Source of the DNA: CAVQTK01 sp963716455
Lineage (GTDB): Bacteria > Pseudomonadota > Gammaproteobacteria > Coxiellales > Coxiellaceae
NCBI GenBank assembly: GCA_963716455.1
Contig: CAVQTK010000010.1
Location: 52,174-116,173, forward strand
Length of the DNA stretch: 64,000 nt
Reading direction: 5' to 3'
This document shows positions 41,701-52,414 of the stretch, piece by piece. The notes beneath the pieces are model-generated. The model was not told the DNA's origin and did not search any database. It saw only the letters and a program-made list of their open reading frames with translations. How positions within the stretch are numbered: the first letter of the stretch is position 1; each line of letters opens with the position of its first letter. Made by a program: the position numbers and the translations under genes.

Positions 41701-44700
41701 CATTCAGCATAATTTACTAAAATTTGCTGCACATGCAACAACAACCATTCATCAGTACATCCTTGCTGAAATAAAAGCAAAAAGAAACTCAATGGAGAGA
41801 AACTCGATTTCGTAAACACAAATTGTAGCAGTTGCTTTATTTCTTTTTCTTCAACCAACCCTAATGATTTAAAAGAAGTGCATGCTTGTTGAAATTGTCT
41901 TTCTTGATCTATTGAACTCGCGTTTTCTAAGGCTTTAATTAAATGCAGAATACTACTACACAAATTTTTTGCAAGAACCGACAGATTTTCACTTCTTGCC
42001 TCACGAAACAGCCAATAAAGGATTGGTAAAGAAGCATTTTTAGTATATTCTATAATTGTCTGCTTTTTCTCTTCCCTTTCTTCTTTACCCTTCCATTCTC
42101 TATAAATATTTAACGTATCCTGCTTTAAGCGTTGAACTTGACTGATTCTCCCCGGAACCAATAGATATCCAGAAATCTCTTCATCTAAATGCTTAAGCAA
42201 ATTATTTGCAAAATGGTTAAGCAGGAAAAAATTTGATTGAAAAGCTGAAAACAATAAAGATAAGATGAATTGAAAATTTTCTTCGCCATTTAAATTTTTT
42301 GTTAGGTAATCTTGAATTTGTAAGTATTCTCCATCAATAAAATTACTGAATAAAACTTTAAAAGCGATTATCAAACCATTTTCTTTCCCTTGCCATAAGG
42401 AATAATTTATTAGCTTATCGAAATCTTCAATACTTAGTGATTCAATCCATAATGATAATTGTTTTTGGAACCTCCCGATCGAATCAGGAATATTAACTTT
42501 TATTAGAATTTTTCGACGAAGGTTATCGATAGCTTTATAATTGACATCCATTCTTTTTATATCTAAAGTGCCAATCAATTTATCTTCTTCATGAGATAAA
42601 ATAAGTGAAGTTTTAGTTTTCTTTCCATTTGTGATTATTTTAAAGTAAGCTCTTTTACAAGCAGATTTCTTTTCTCTTATTTCAGTTAGAATTATTGCGT
42701 TTTCTTTAACATCAATAACTTCATGTCTCTTGGACACAAAAAAAGCATAATTATCTACAGGCAAGAAACGAGAACTTCGCAAAGGATTTGGACACTGAGA
42801 TAAAGGAATTAACAACTTAAACCGATCTCTGGGTAAAGCAGGAAGTTGTACTTCCATTTTAGATATAGGTTTAATTAAAACGTTCTTTGGTTCAACAATC
42901 TCTTTTAGGTCTAATGAAGAATTACCACCAGAAACATACTCCTCAATATACATGCCAGAAAGTAATTTTCCTAAAGGAGGAGCTTGGTTTAATATTTTTT
43001 TATTTTCATCTTGAAAGTTTATGGGTAATCTATTTCTATGCAAATACTCTTCGACATTTTTTTCATATTCATGATATATTTTGCAATAATTTTTATATTG
43101 ATCTCTTATAGTCTCTTCCCCAAGAAAATAAACTTTATCCGCTTTATAGTCCTTAAAATCTTCCGCATATTCCGCTAAAGTTTTTGGATACATATTTCCA
43201 TTAACTTTTGTATGATGAAGTATGTCTTCTATCAGCTTAATAACTTTAATATAAACTGAAGGATGCAGGCGTAAAGCTTGAGTCATTTTTTGTAAATGTG
43301 TAATGAGGATAAATGATAAGCCTTGGCATAATCTTAAATGATAAGCAATTTTACTATTAAAATCTTCAGAAAATTCCTGATGCATATTCAAATTTATTTG
43401 AGTTCTTATGGCTCCAATACTTGAAAAAGCTAAATTTACTAAGCCTTGATAAAAACCTGAATCGTATTTTAGCAAATTTTGTTGTTCTGATTTAAAAGCC
43501 AATAACCATTGATGAGAAGAAGAGAGCTGAAAAATATCAAAGAAAAAATTCATCAAGATATCAATGATGACGTTATATGGATCATCATCAACTAAGGCCA
43601 CACCGCTTAGCAGTCGACTCTGCCAATCATTAAGTTCTTTTTCTATTTTACTATAAATTTCTTCATGGGGAATTTCGTAAACTTGACAATATAGATATTT
43701 GAATTTATTAAATATAAACACCCCAAGATTTGATAAAATCTCTTTACTCTCTAATGGTTCTAATGGCCTACCTTGATTACAGTAGGTGATATTTACACTT
43801 CTCACATATCGTATACAGTCTTGTACTAATACTAATTCTCTAGAAGAATCATTTATGGGCAAGGTATTAGTCCGATATTTTTCCGTTAAGCTTAACAACT
43901 CGGTTAACTCAACACTTCTTTTTTCACAAGGTATTTTTTGCAAACGTTGCTGGATATATTCGAGAACTTGGAATAATTTACCCTCTCTAATAACGTTGTC
44001 TTTTTTGTCTTGCCTAAATAGTTGCTTAGGCTCAATCCCTTGTAACCATTCCATAGCAAACTTTTGGAAAGCGTCATCCGAGTCACCTTCTTGGCACAAT
44101 TTATTAAAGCCCATTATAGTTTTCAGCCAGGGAGAAGAAAAATAAATATTTTCTCCTGCATCAAGTGTTAATAAGTTTTTTTGAGGATATATTTCTTGAA
44201 CTAGAGGTTCAATTAAGTTGATCAAGCAGCTAATTTTTTTAGAATTAGCCACTTCAGAAAATGAGTCACAACCTTCTGGTACTTTGAATATAGCATCTGT
44301 AATTTCTTTTACAGCTTGATTAACAAATATTTTTTTCAAAAGCTCGCTTTGTTCTGAGACTTGTTTTTCTTCAGAAGCAATTTTAATAATTACACGAGCT
44401 TCCTTAGCGTAATTTAACACTGACAAAAAATTCGTACTTTTTTCTCTTTCCAATTTTCGAATTTCTTTACCGATCATTTCGGCCTGGTGCAATATTAGAT
44501 TGTTTATTTCTTCAATATTTTTTAAGTCCTTCCATAAATTAATATGATATAGATTAGAACATTCTTGTATAAGATTATTTTCTCTTAAATAGTTCCTTAC
44601 AGTGCTAATTTGCAATAAAGCTCTTGATTCCCGTATGATATATTCAGCCTGCTTTAATAATGCTTCATTTTGATCGATCGCCATGCAATCATTCAGAACA

Positions 44701-44786
44701 ATTTGTTGATTTATATCTTTTAATAGCGTTTTAATAATATGGAACCTATTTCTTCTTGAAACAGCATTGAGCATGATATCAATCAT
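38772..44786 (-). CDS. Giant 2004-residue alpha-helical protein, unknown
   Basis: One uninterrupted frame of 6,015 bases. The product is predicted soluble, Leu/Lys/Glu-rich and overwhelmingly helical, without signal peptide or clear membrane helix. A basic stretch (FKSRRHNEFKSGNSKEHKHD) and a short C-terminal segment ending MLESRMQIFRSERREEKIN stand out. I see no catalytic motif, Walker box, ankyrin or Sel1 signature. Base use is AT-rich like the surroundings, and it is the longest intact gene in a window full of broken ones, which suggests selection. It starts 35 bases after the end of another giant gene of similar size and is coupled to the 254-residue gene. Candidates are a scaffold, an effector or a surface-translocated protein, all speculative. 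Confidence 0.75.
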   Translation of the reverse strand: MIDIMLNAVSRRNRFHIIKTLLKDINQQIVLNDCMAIDQNEALLKQAEYIIRESRALLQISTVRNYLRENNLIQECSNLYHINLWKDLKNIEEINNLILHQAEMIGKEIRKLEREKSTNFLSVLNYAKEARVIIKIASEEKQVSEQSELLKKIFVNQAVKEITDAIFKVPEGCDSFSEVANSKKISCLINLIEPLVQEIYPQKNLLTLDAGENIYFSSPWLKTIMGFNKLCQEGDSDDAFQKFAMEWLQGIEPKQLFRQDKKDNVIREGKLFQVLEYIQQRLQKIPCEKRSVELTELLSLTEKYRTNTLPINDSSRELVLVQDCIRYVRSVNITYCNQGRPLEPLESKEILSNLGVFIFNKFKYLYCQVYEIPHEEIYSKIEKELNDWQSRLLSGVALVDDDPYNVIIDILMNFFFDIFQLSSSHQWLLAFKSEQQNLLKYDSGFYQGLVNLAFSSIGAIRTQINLNMHQEFSEDFNSKIAYHLRLCQGLSFILITHLQKMTQALRLHPSVYIKVIKLIEDILHHTKVNGNMYPKTLAEYAEDFKDYKADKVYFLGEETIRDQYKNYCKIYHEYEKNVEEYLHRNRLPINFQDENKKILNQAPPLGKLLSGMYIEEYVSGGNSSLDLKEIVEPKNVLIKPISKMEVQLPALPRDRFKLLIPLSQCPNPLRSSRFLPVDNYAFFVSKRHEVIDVKENAIILTEIREKKSACKRAYFKIITNGKKTKTSLILSHEEDKLIGTLDIKRMDVNYKAIDNLRRKILIKVNIPDSIGRFQKQLSLWIESLSIEDFDKLINYSLWQGKENGLIIAFKVLFSNFIDGEYLQIQDYLTKNLNGEENFQFILSLLFSAFQSNFFLLNHFANNLLKHLDEEISGYLLVPGRISQVQRLKQDTLNIYREWKGKEEREEKKQTIIEYTKNASLPILYWLFREARSENLSVLAKNLCSSILHLIKALENASSIDQERQFQQACTSFKSLGLVEEKEIKQLLQFVFTKSSFSPLSFFLLLFQQGCTDEWLLLHVQQILVNYAEWMQVKLIKYLLDKLTPPSSVYRLKIAKCLLKLQLEKFNEVRNYSPILANLLQIAPWYKVFIAIIELMTSQPYSGISNFIKNNPREIVPKNYEFSATLIDYIKTIETLLPELQGVFLQNLDKNFDMLLIQAMFAKGVLTADCRQQRYYLGFNFLASEIFSEEAHTLFTYSSLPPSLSKEALQIFPLFGQMNLCAIKNSDLGFNIEKFILSKAVSAHCLAPFFALLKNDQLYAFVENKDFKSPQEIINEICSLFPSFNHRLEQHINFLRREAKEEKGIEKLVKHIFDIVPSGPIAELLLGKMLNYYVNFWLEGKARSEQIHKIATILTMGPLEKSLLASPTGIRSVFGRYLHIEKFTLVKLVELQNALLHRGCNQSTSQNFYLIKDEKDFFEFKKYVVTELNKELVNADLNFIPLIEYMATVKHCAVGKWLKQIAKNACDDLTFIGSLMDELELRGEIRIIPRELYSHLITYVTNLLQNEVIDKKIAEKIIFWLSNPSDLSQISLQRPIQQEDIVTPKNLMSAFKMLPKFSGLIEEKKEEKYDRSKIEVCSYLFNKVFLFAFKANLFFSNEFTEIINNIDDEKWSTAMAKVDIVNNLENFFHDVLSKSADPLQVIESVFEKLALVSGITIFPQDCQTPQEKIAFLRGDNNQGLTLSELKQYKKARSESYGKFVNVLIEEILTKSINLKFPESLPPISEKNFALVERMIGDVLNADEPLRVENLFAYLQRWFQDQICILHRSLRQLSLIMNNIEMLSQEEVSRIDTHLLNENIYYVVPVILDGSSTADIYKTIEEQKENALSGRYFLYVFGKSSRPKVCIWHTKMEPKKIKIYQVADLFLDYKDLMERYDRVKFQYAKFKSRRHNEFKSGNSKEHKHDEDKVFNSILIADEKEINILSGIIQEVKGVFHSVNSLRVISENRLGLSIYQFEQIAVVLRFYSNENGMKYRVMPEESTMRQLPMLESRMQIFRSERREEKIN

Positions 44787-44821
44787 TTTACGAACGAATT
44801 TATCATAGTCTTTATTATTTA

Positions 44822-47800
44822 CTACATACCGTAATTCTCTATCAGCTTTTTTTCATCTACAAATTGTTTTTCTAATATGGAAGCATCTTGGATAGACATT
44901 ATTTCATATTGACTGACAAATTGAATAAAACGTTTTGCAATACAACCTGAGCCAAAAACGAAAGCCTCTCTAAAGGTTACATTAGTCAATTTTGGAGTAG
45001 CCCAATCGAGATGCTTTTTTTGAACATGGACACGAGTGTCTTTGATAATTTTTCCCTCAAGTGCTTTTCCTTCCAGTAAATCAAGGCGGCAATGACGCAT
45101 GCTCATACCTAAAAAATGATAAATATTTACTGCTAATTTTTTATTTTTTAGTGTTTCTATTGCTTTTGATAAAACAGTTTCACCTATTGGTAAGCATTGT
45201 TCTGGTGTTTCTCTAAATTTATTTCGACGTAATCTTTTCCATGCTGCCAAATATACTTCGCGACTTTCTAGAATTGAAATAAAACCAGAGGAGCTTAAAG
45301 GAGCTATCAATTCGCCTAGAATAATTTTTATCAATCCAATTCTTACTTCAGGAGAAAATTGCTCTAAAACATTTGCTAATAATTCTTGCATAAGGTCGAA
45401 TTTAATACGCATCGGATCATTTCTAGCAGGTTTTTTTTCCGGTAAAAAAGAATCTAAAATACTCAAAGCCTTATGTTCTTGCGGTAATAAATTTTTAAAA
45501 AAACCAACAACCGCAGTAGCGTTAGACAATTCTTTAATAAAATTAAGATTTAAATTATTTAATCGAATATATCTTGCAAATAATTTATATAGTTGTCTTT
45601 TTTGATTATTCGAAAGCAGATGACTTTGGTTATCCTCACTCAAAAAAGCCAAAATCCCATCGCGAAGTACACGTTGCAATTGATTAAGATCAAGATTATT
45701 TTCAATTATTTGTTGACAGCTTTCAACAAATTGCTCTATGACAGCCGTCGCCAAAGAGGGGAAAACTGGATTCTGCAATTTTGCTGCATGTATCCATTTT
45801 TCTAACCATTGCAGCTTAATAAATAAATTTGATATAGGAAGCCTAAGCAAAAGTTGACATAAAATAGCTGTTATGCCTTCTAAGTTTTCTTTATCTTGAA
45901 GTAAGCTATCGGCGGTAGATAAAAATTTCTTCACCTGATTATCTTCATTTGAAAAATATAAATCGTATATTTCTCGAAAAAGAACTAATGGGAAAAAAGC
46001 ATCTGCAGCTGGGAGTTCGGTTTTCTTTTCTTCCGGACAAAAAATAATAGGCTGAGCTAGTATCTTAGGAAGATTACGCAAGAAGACTAACTGATCATCC
46101 AAATTAGAAACCTGAACGTCTGTCTTTACATAATACTTTACTGCCTCATGAGATAAAAATTCCCAATTTAAAGGATCAATGTTAAGTATTACATAGCAAT
46201 TATGTAAAAAATTAATTAAGGGTTCTACACTAGCTGAATTGAAAGCAGTTACATTTCGCACTAATTTTATGATAGCACTAATTTGTGAACAACTCCCATA
46301 ACGGTCATCTAATAACTTAGGCGGTGTCAAAGATGATTTTTCATTATAAAATCTCGACACATACAATATTTGTTGATAAAAATGATCTATCTGTTGAAAC
46401 TCTTGTTTCGTCACCGGCCAAGATGAATTAGAAGACATTTTCAGCACAAAATCTTCCGCTGCAAGTGAAAGTTGCTGTACAGAAACAACCATCATTTTCT
46501 CTAAAGGAACACAATTTAAAAGTATTACTTGCAAGATAAATTTTTCATCTAAATTATCCCATGTATTTAGTAGCTCTGATAATCCATCCGTACTTACCCC
46601 GCAAGATTTAATTAAAACGATCATCCAGTCCACCAAGCTAAATGTGAAAGGATATTCATGATCTAGTGATAATTTAAATTTCTTTTTATTGATAAAATCT
46701 ATTGCCGTTAGCGCTGAATGGCTAACAATTGGTTGATGCAGAATATGATAATGCTCTTTCCATTGCTGAAGTCGTATTTGCCTGACTTTGGTCATAGCCT
46801 TTAATCTGTCGCTTTCTATCCGCTTAAGTTCGACGGGTATTCTATTTAGTAAAGCCATCATACCTGTTTTTTCTTCTTGCGTTGACTCTTTTAATTCACT
46901 AAGCGGATCATTGACATAAAATTCTATTAACGATTGAGCTGTCCAGTGGGCTGACGGAAACTCAACTATTTGAATTACTTTTTCTGTGGAAAGAAGTCGA
47001 TTTAAAACCTCACTTTCTATTTTCATTCCATAAAAAATAACTCGCAAATATTCAGCTAGTTTGGGCCACTCGCTATCGACTCGCAATTCATCCTCACAGC
47101 CCCGATTTTCTACTAAATGAATAATATTTGATAAAGCTTTTTCTTTATCAAGCTGTAAGAATAGGATAATTTTCAACCACACAAAATTTCGAACCCAAAG
47201 CTTTCTACATTGACTCTCAAAAATATGCTTTGCAAAACTTTTTTTTTGCGCCATGGGAATAGTTTTTAATTGATGTAGATATTCTCTAGCAGGCAATAAA
47301 AGAATTTCCAGGAAAGTTACTTGTCTATCATCATAAAACTCATATCTATTTTGAACCTGATGAAATCCAGGCGCATTTTTCACTTCTTCGCGAATAAGTG
47401 ATTCAATACCACATAATAAAGCTTTCAAAACTTGCCATTTAAATAAATTTACGTACCAATTATTTGAAAAGATGTTTATTTCTTTAAATTCTTCTATGCG
47501 CCGAGAACCTAAATTTTTTTCATTAAAGGCTTTTTTGACTCCTTCAAACAGAGAACCAAGCCCTATATGTAATTTTTGTATTGCTGCTTTATCTTTAAAA
47601 AAATCTTCGTCACGAAGACGATGATCTTTTTGAACTAAATTGGGCTTGACATATTCAAGAGATGAGTCTAATGATCTATTATTATAAAAAATTATTTCTG
47701 GATCCTGAAAGGCATACATTAAATCAAAAAAATATGTAATTCCTTTCACAATAGCACAGCGTCTTAACAATTCAGATACAGTAGAGCTTGCTACTTCATC

Positions 47801-50800
47801 CGGTTTAAGATTTAAGTTTGTAATAGGTTTAATGTAATCTCGCTCAACAAGTAGTGACACCAGCCACCGTAGAGGAGTGAAATATTCCTCCGTAACTAAA
47901 AGTGTTTGCTCTTCTGGAATTACCCTATTTTGCGGATCAGTACGAAGAACACAAAAGAAAAGATGATCTACCAGGGCATGATGCACAGTTCCAATTTGTT
48001 CCTTTTTAGAACTCGTAGAATACTGTGAACTTTTGTATAATAAATGTGGATGAATAATCCATTGCAAATCGTCTTCATTCCCATATTTGACTTTATAAAG
48101 TTTGGTTTGATTTTTAAAAAGTGTCTCTAGAAAAGCACATGATAAACTACGATAAGTATTACCTAAGTACCCACCTATTTTTTGTAAAATTAAATCTGTT
48201 ACTTCTGCACTAAACCCATCCGTATTTTGAATGTCATGAGCCAATTTAATTAAAAATTTTACGATTGTTTCTTGATATTCTTGTAATATCCCGCTCTGCT
48301 CTGTACTTAACTTAACGCCACGGCCCTTTGATTCCAAAGGATCTAACAAGTGCGCTATATGAACCCGTGCTCTATATAATTGATTGAGTAGCGCTTCTAC
48401 TTTTCGAACGGGTACATCCTTTGTTAAAGTCAAGGGCATATCTGCTGCAATGAGAAAATGAACTAAACGAATGCTTTCAAATTCAGCAGTTGGACCTGAA
48501 GAATAATCATGTCCAAGAATTTCCTGACACATTAGGGACATAATATCCCCAAAAAAAGTATGCTTGATAGCAAGTGCACGACACGTGAACATAGAATCAA
48601 CTAAGTGGAGCTTTGATGAAATATCGTAAACGGCAGGAATTTTTGGCCACAGAAATGTAAGCTCTCGAAAAATAGGCACAAAAGTCGACTCACAATCTTG
48701 CTGTTCCCAATTATTCCGTAACCAATGTAATAAGGATTGGATGTCGTTTTCAGATTCAGAAAAACCATAGGATTCGGCCAATAATTCGAGAGCAAAATAT
48801 AAAAGTGTGTATAAATCAGCTTGTTTTTCAGGCTTATATTGACATAATTTAACAAATTCACCATGAGCCGTGGGTAGATCCTTAAGCAACCAAGCGCGAG
48901 GCGAAGGTTCTTGTCTCGAGGCAATAGACCTCTTTCGAAACTTTACTGTTGCTGCAAATTGCTGCGTTGCTCCGGTGCTCCAATCCTCACATACTGGCGT
49001 GTATGCTCCGGTTTTGCGCTCCGATGCACCTTGCACTTCGCCATCAACAGCGAGTTTCTGCAAGAGGTTGAACAACTATCTCACCTTTTTTTTCCTCGAA
49101 TTCAGGCAAACTGAAATTTTGCCATAAAGTAAATATTTGTCCAATAGGTATATTTATAGAGTAATTTTTCCATACCGAAAAAAGTGCTTTATTAGCTTGA
49201 GACTTTGCCTGAGGTTCGGCATATTTAAGCCGATGATAATAAACTAATAGTGGTTGAATTTGTTCCGAAATAGATTTGCTTTCTTCCAACTTTTCTACAG
49301 TATGCCAAGGCTTGAGCTCATGAGAAAAGGAATCTAATTTCAGTTCTAATGTTGATTGATTTTCATGAAATTTTTCTAATGCATCGTCTCTTTTAGCCCA
49401 GCGATTAAAAGTGGAATGTTTAGACCACCCAACAAAAAATACTGCATCGACTCCATTGTCTATGTAAGCTTGCAAATGTGTTTTTAAATGTTCCATTGCA
49501 AACTCAAATCCAAAATTAAAAATATTTTGTTGTGTTTCAGTCACTAAAACATGTATGCAAAAATTTATAAATTCTTCTTTACAAATGAAAATATCTAAGG
49601 CTTCCTTAAGTATCGCCACTCTTAAATCTAAATGTTTCTCTTGCTTTACATTGAAAATTTTTTTTAATACCATTTTATCCTGTGATAACCCGCCACTTGG
49701 ACTGATTTTTTCTTTAATAAAAAATCATTCAATTTGTCAGCCCACTGATACATATACATTAAAATCAGCGACAAACTATCATCTGCTGTTTTTTCTTCTA
49801 AAAATAAATTTACAATTTGATGATGCTGCTGCTGATTAAATTTATGTGCTACAGGACTCAATAATAATGCAGGAATTTTTTTACCATGCGCAGCACAAAG
49901 TTTTTCGACAAATTTTTCCGGGGTGCAATCTTGAACCAAATATAAAAGCCCTAGGATTTCAGATAATGGTAATTCATATGAAAAAACATATTGCCAGAAA
50001 TTTGCCGAAATACTATTTGGTAGTTTAGCAGCTATGTACTCAATTGGATCGGCTCCATGGACGGCCAGCATAGAGTAAAATGTATACTCTTTCAACAATA
50101 ATAAGTTATTACCGCCTAACGATATGTCTATTACTGCTTTAATAAAAAACAAATCCAAATGTTTTTTATTTATTTCTTCTAGAAATCGATTTGCTATCAT
50201 TACTTGCTTTAACTCCTGTAGAGCAAGAAATAAAATAGCTAGAAATTTGCAACTTTTTTTCAAATCAGCTGCTGAAGAAGCACTATCAACAGCTAATAAC
50301 GAAGAAGCAATGGAAGTGGTTGAGTAACGACGGGGGGGTGGATTTCTTAACCGCTGTGGCAAGCTTTCTTTTAATTCAACTGGATTAGATGAATGCTCTG
50401 ATTCTAAATTCGGAAGCTCATGAACAAGTGTTGTTAGTATGATCTTTCGTTGCTCTTCCTTGCAACGTAAAAAAACCTGCACAAGGCAGAGAAACAATCT
50501 ATGGAAAGAATTTTTTTCATTAATCGTTAAACTAACATTAACCTCTCCGACAGCAGAAAAAAAACATTGAAAGCGGATGCTCCTGGTGCTAAGTGTTCTA
50601 AGGAGTTGGGTTGCAAAAAGAGTATGTGCGCATATTGATAAATAGGTATTATCCATTTTGAATTAGGCTGCAAACACAAGTACTGAATTAAATGTAACTT
50701 AACGCCATTCTTAAGCAAAAAATGCAAAATACCTTTCTTTTCATCTTCTCCACATTGTAATTTATTAAAAATTCCAGCTAAAAAACATGCCTCAATTTCT

Positions 50801-51524
50801 GGAAAAGAAGTTTTTGCTTCTTGCCTTTTCTGACTAAAAATCACTTCTAACATATTTTTATTAGTTGAATTGCCGATTTCTCTTTTTTCCAATTCATTAA
50901 AAACATGGATCAATTTGATAAAGCCAGTTCTGGTAAGAATTAATTTTATTTCATTTCTGAAAAAAAACTCTCTATAGGTGAAAAGCAAATTTAAAGGAAT
51001 TGAAAGATCTTTTTGGGCTGTTGAATTTAAATAGTCTTGCAAAATAATAACATTGACCGGTGGAGATAAAGAACGACGAGAACATGAAATGGCAAATAAA
51101 TGGCTTAAAGCTCTCTCCTTGTCTTCTTTCCGCGGATAATCAAAGTTCCATACCATAAACACCATTTTCTGAAATAATGGTTCAGGTAATTGTTGTAAGA
51201 TTACATCAAGTGCTTCTTTCTCTCTGCTGTGCCCTTCCTCAGGAGAGAAAAAGTGGTTCTAAACTGTCACAAAGTAAACTAGAATCTTTACCTTTAATTA
51301 ATCCAATGAGATGTGATTCACCATAATGCGAAACACCGTAGCGAGCCAAACTGGCGGTTTCTTGCCGTTTTTTTGATAGATCAAAGGAGGTGGTAGAAAA
51401 TCTCCTGTATTGATTTTCCATCATCACTTTCTGGTGCAGGAAAATATTTATTTTCCGCAGCAGAAGTGAGTTCTCCACTTTGCGTTTCCTGAAGATCCGT
51501 TTTCAACGAAACTTGTTTTGCCAT
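44822..51524 (-). pseudogene. Second giant gene (about 2,180 codons), broken by frameshifts and a family A insertion
   Basis: ATG 51524 (MAKQVSLKTDLQETQSGE) starts a frame that shifts near 51410, 51240, 50590 and 49668. The pieces are at 51239-51478, 50527-51165, 49664-50656 and 49044-49673. A family A element is then inserted at 48925-49069. The remaining 3' part is open for about 1,350 native codons to 44822. The pieces join smoothly (for example LEHLAPGASAF to FSAVGEVNVSLT), so one ancestral protein of roughly 2,180 residues is likely. The product is helical, with no recognised domain. A separate start at TTG 49075 would be only the element's own frame, so no independent 1417-residue gene is called. 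Size and place suggest a paralogous or partner role to the 2004-residue gene, but I found no clear local similarity by eye. Confidence 0.7.
48925..49069. repeat. Family A element inserted in the giant gene
   Basis: About 145 bp, TAGACCTCTTTCGAAACTTT to GAGTTTCTGCAAGAGGTT, with the core GTGTATGCTCCGGTTTTGCG. On the minus strand it is open in one frame, giving ASERKTGAYTPVCED, so the downstream part of the giant gene reads through. The upstream part runs into a TGA inside it. Confidence 0.9.
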
Positions 51525-51543
51525 AGTTAATTCCAGAAACTAA

Positions 51544-51822
51544 TTATACATTTGATATCGTCGTACTACTCGACGAGCTAAATGAACTTGTTGAAAATTC
51601 ATCAGCAATTGGGCGTAAATTATTCCGCCGTGATTTTCTTTGGTTCTCTTTTATTTTCAAATCAATTAAAGCCTGCACAGCTACACTCAAGTCATCAATA
51701 ATCACATCATGTTCCTGAGTAATTGTTCGTACCCTAGCGCCTTCTTTTTCAATCGGCGGAATCACTTTACATTTGTAATATAAATGCAATCCAATTAAAC
51801 CCGCTCCTAATGCAATTAACAT
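51544..51822 (-). CDS. Small protein with N-terminal membrane helix, unknown
   Basis: 92 residues: a hydrophobic N-terminus (LIALGAGLIGLHLYY), a charged middle (KIKENQRKSRRNN), and a Ser/Thr-rich tail (STSSFSSSSSTTIS). It lies 20 bases upstream of the second giant gene in the same direction. Function unknown. Confidence 0.55.
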   Translation of the reverse strand: MLIALGAGLIGLHLYYKCKVIPPIEKEGARVRTITQEHDVIIDDLSVAVQALIDLKIKENQRKSRRNNLRPIADEFSTSSFSSSSSTTISNV

Positions 51823-51939
51823 GAAAGTATATATTTCAGAGGTAACTGATTATCTAGCTTATTATTTATACTATTAAATGTGAGGTAACATTAGTAGCAA
51901 TTGTATTAACATCAGCAGGAATACGTATCCCTTCAGTTT

Positions 51940-52335
51940 TTATTTACTATACAGCCAAGCTTTAACAGCAGGAATTAAGCCGGCAGCAAGCATAAGCCCG
52001 CCTGCTATGGGTAGCTTGGAATGTTCCCACTGAATTCCCAAGAAACGCTTGCATTTTCCCCAGCAAGCCAATTTCTCTTCTTTTTTCTCTGCGCATTCAG
52101 TTTTTTTAAGTTTATTTTGCCGAGAAATAGTTGATCGCAACCGATTACGTATACTAATGAGAGTGTCACCCTTTTCTTCATCCTTTTCTTGGTCTTTTAA
52201 TTTTTTTTCATTTAATTGTTTATATTCTGAGGAATCGACAGATTGATCACTAAACACTGCTAACTCCATATCAGAATCAAGAGCAGGATCAGGATCTGCT
52301 CCTTCAAATTGAAGAAAAACACCACTCTCATTCAT
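51940..52335 (-). CDS. Small charged protein with C-terminal membrane helix, unknown
   Basis: 131 residues. An acidic N-terminus (GADPDPALDSDMELAVFSD), a highly charged middle with KKLKDQEKDEEKGD, and a C-terminal hydrophobic helix (LPIAGGLMLAAGLIPAVKAW). Tail-anchored layout. It is the first gene of the unknown block that follows the prepilins (80-base gap). No family recognised. Confidence 0.55.
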   Translation of the reverse strand: MNESGVFLQFEGADPDPALDSDMELAVFSDQSVDSSEYKQLNEKKLKDQEKDEEKGDTLISIRNRLRSTISRQNKLKKTECAEKKEEKLACWGKCKRFLGIQWEHSKLPIAGGLMLAAGLIPAVKAWLYSK

Positions 52336-52414
52336 ACAGAGCTCCTTAATTTAGTTAGTGCATTAAAAAAATTTATTTATCAATTAATATTCATGCACAT
52401 ATTTACTAACAACC

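Noticed and set aside
49073..49075. A separate 1417-residue gene starting at TTG 49075
   Set aside because: The start lies inside a family A element, and the native sequence continues from upstream pieces of the same giant gene in other frames.
38772..51524. Giant genes as Tc/RTX toxins, adhesins or peptide synthetases
   Set aside because: No RHS/YD, RTX, haemagglutinin, Walker or carrier-protein motifs were visible; the proteins are helical and without signal peptides.
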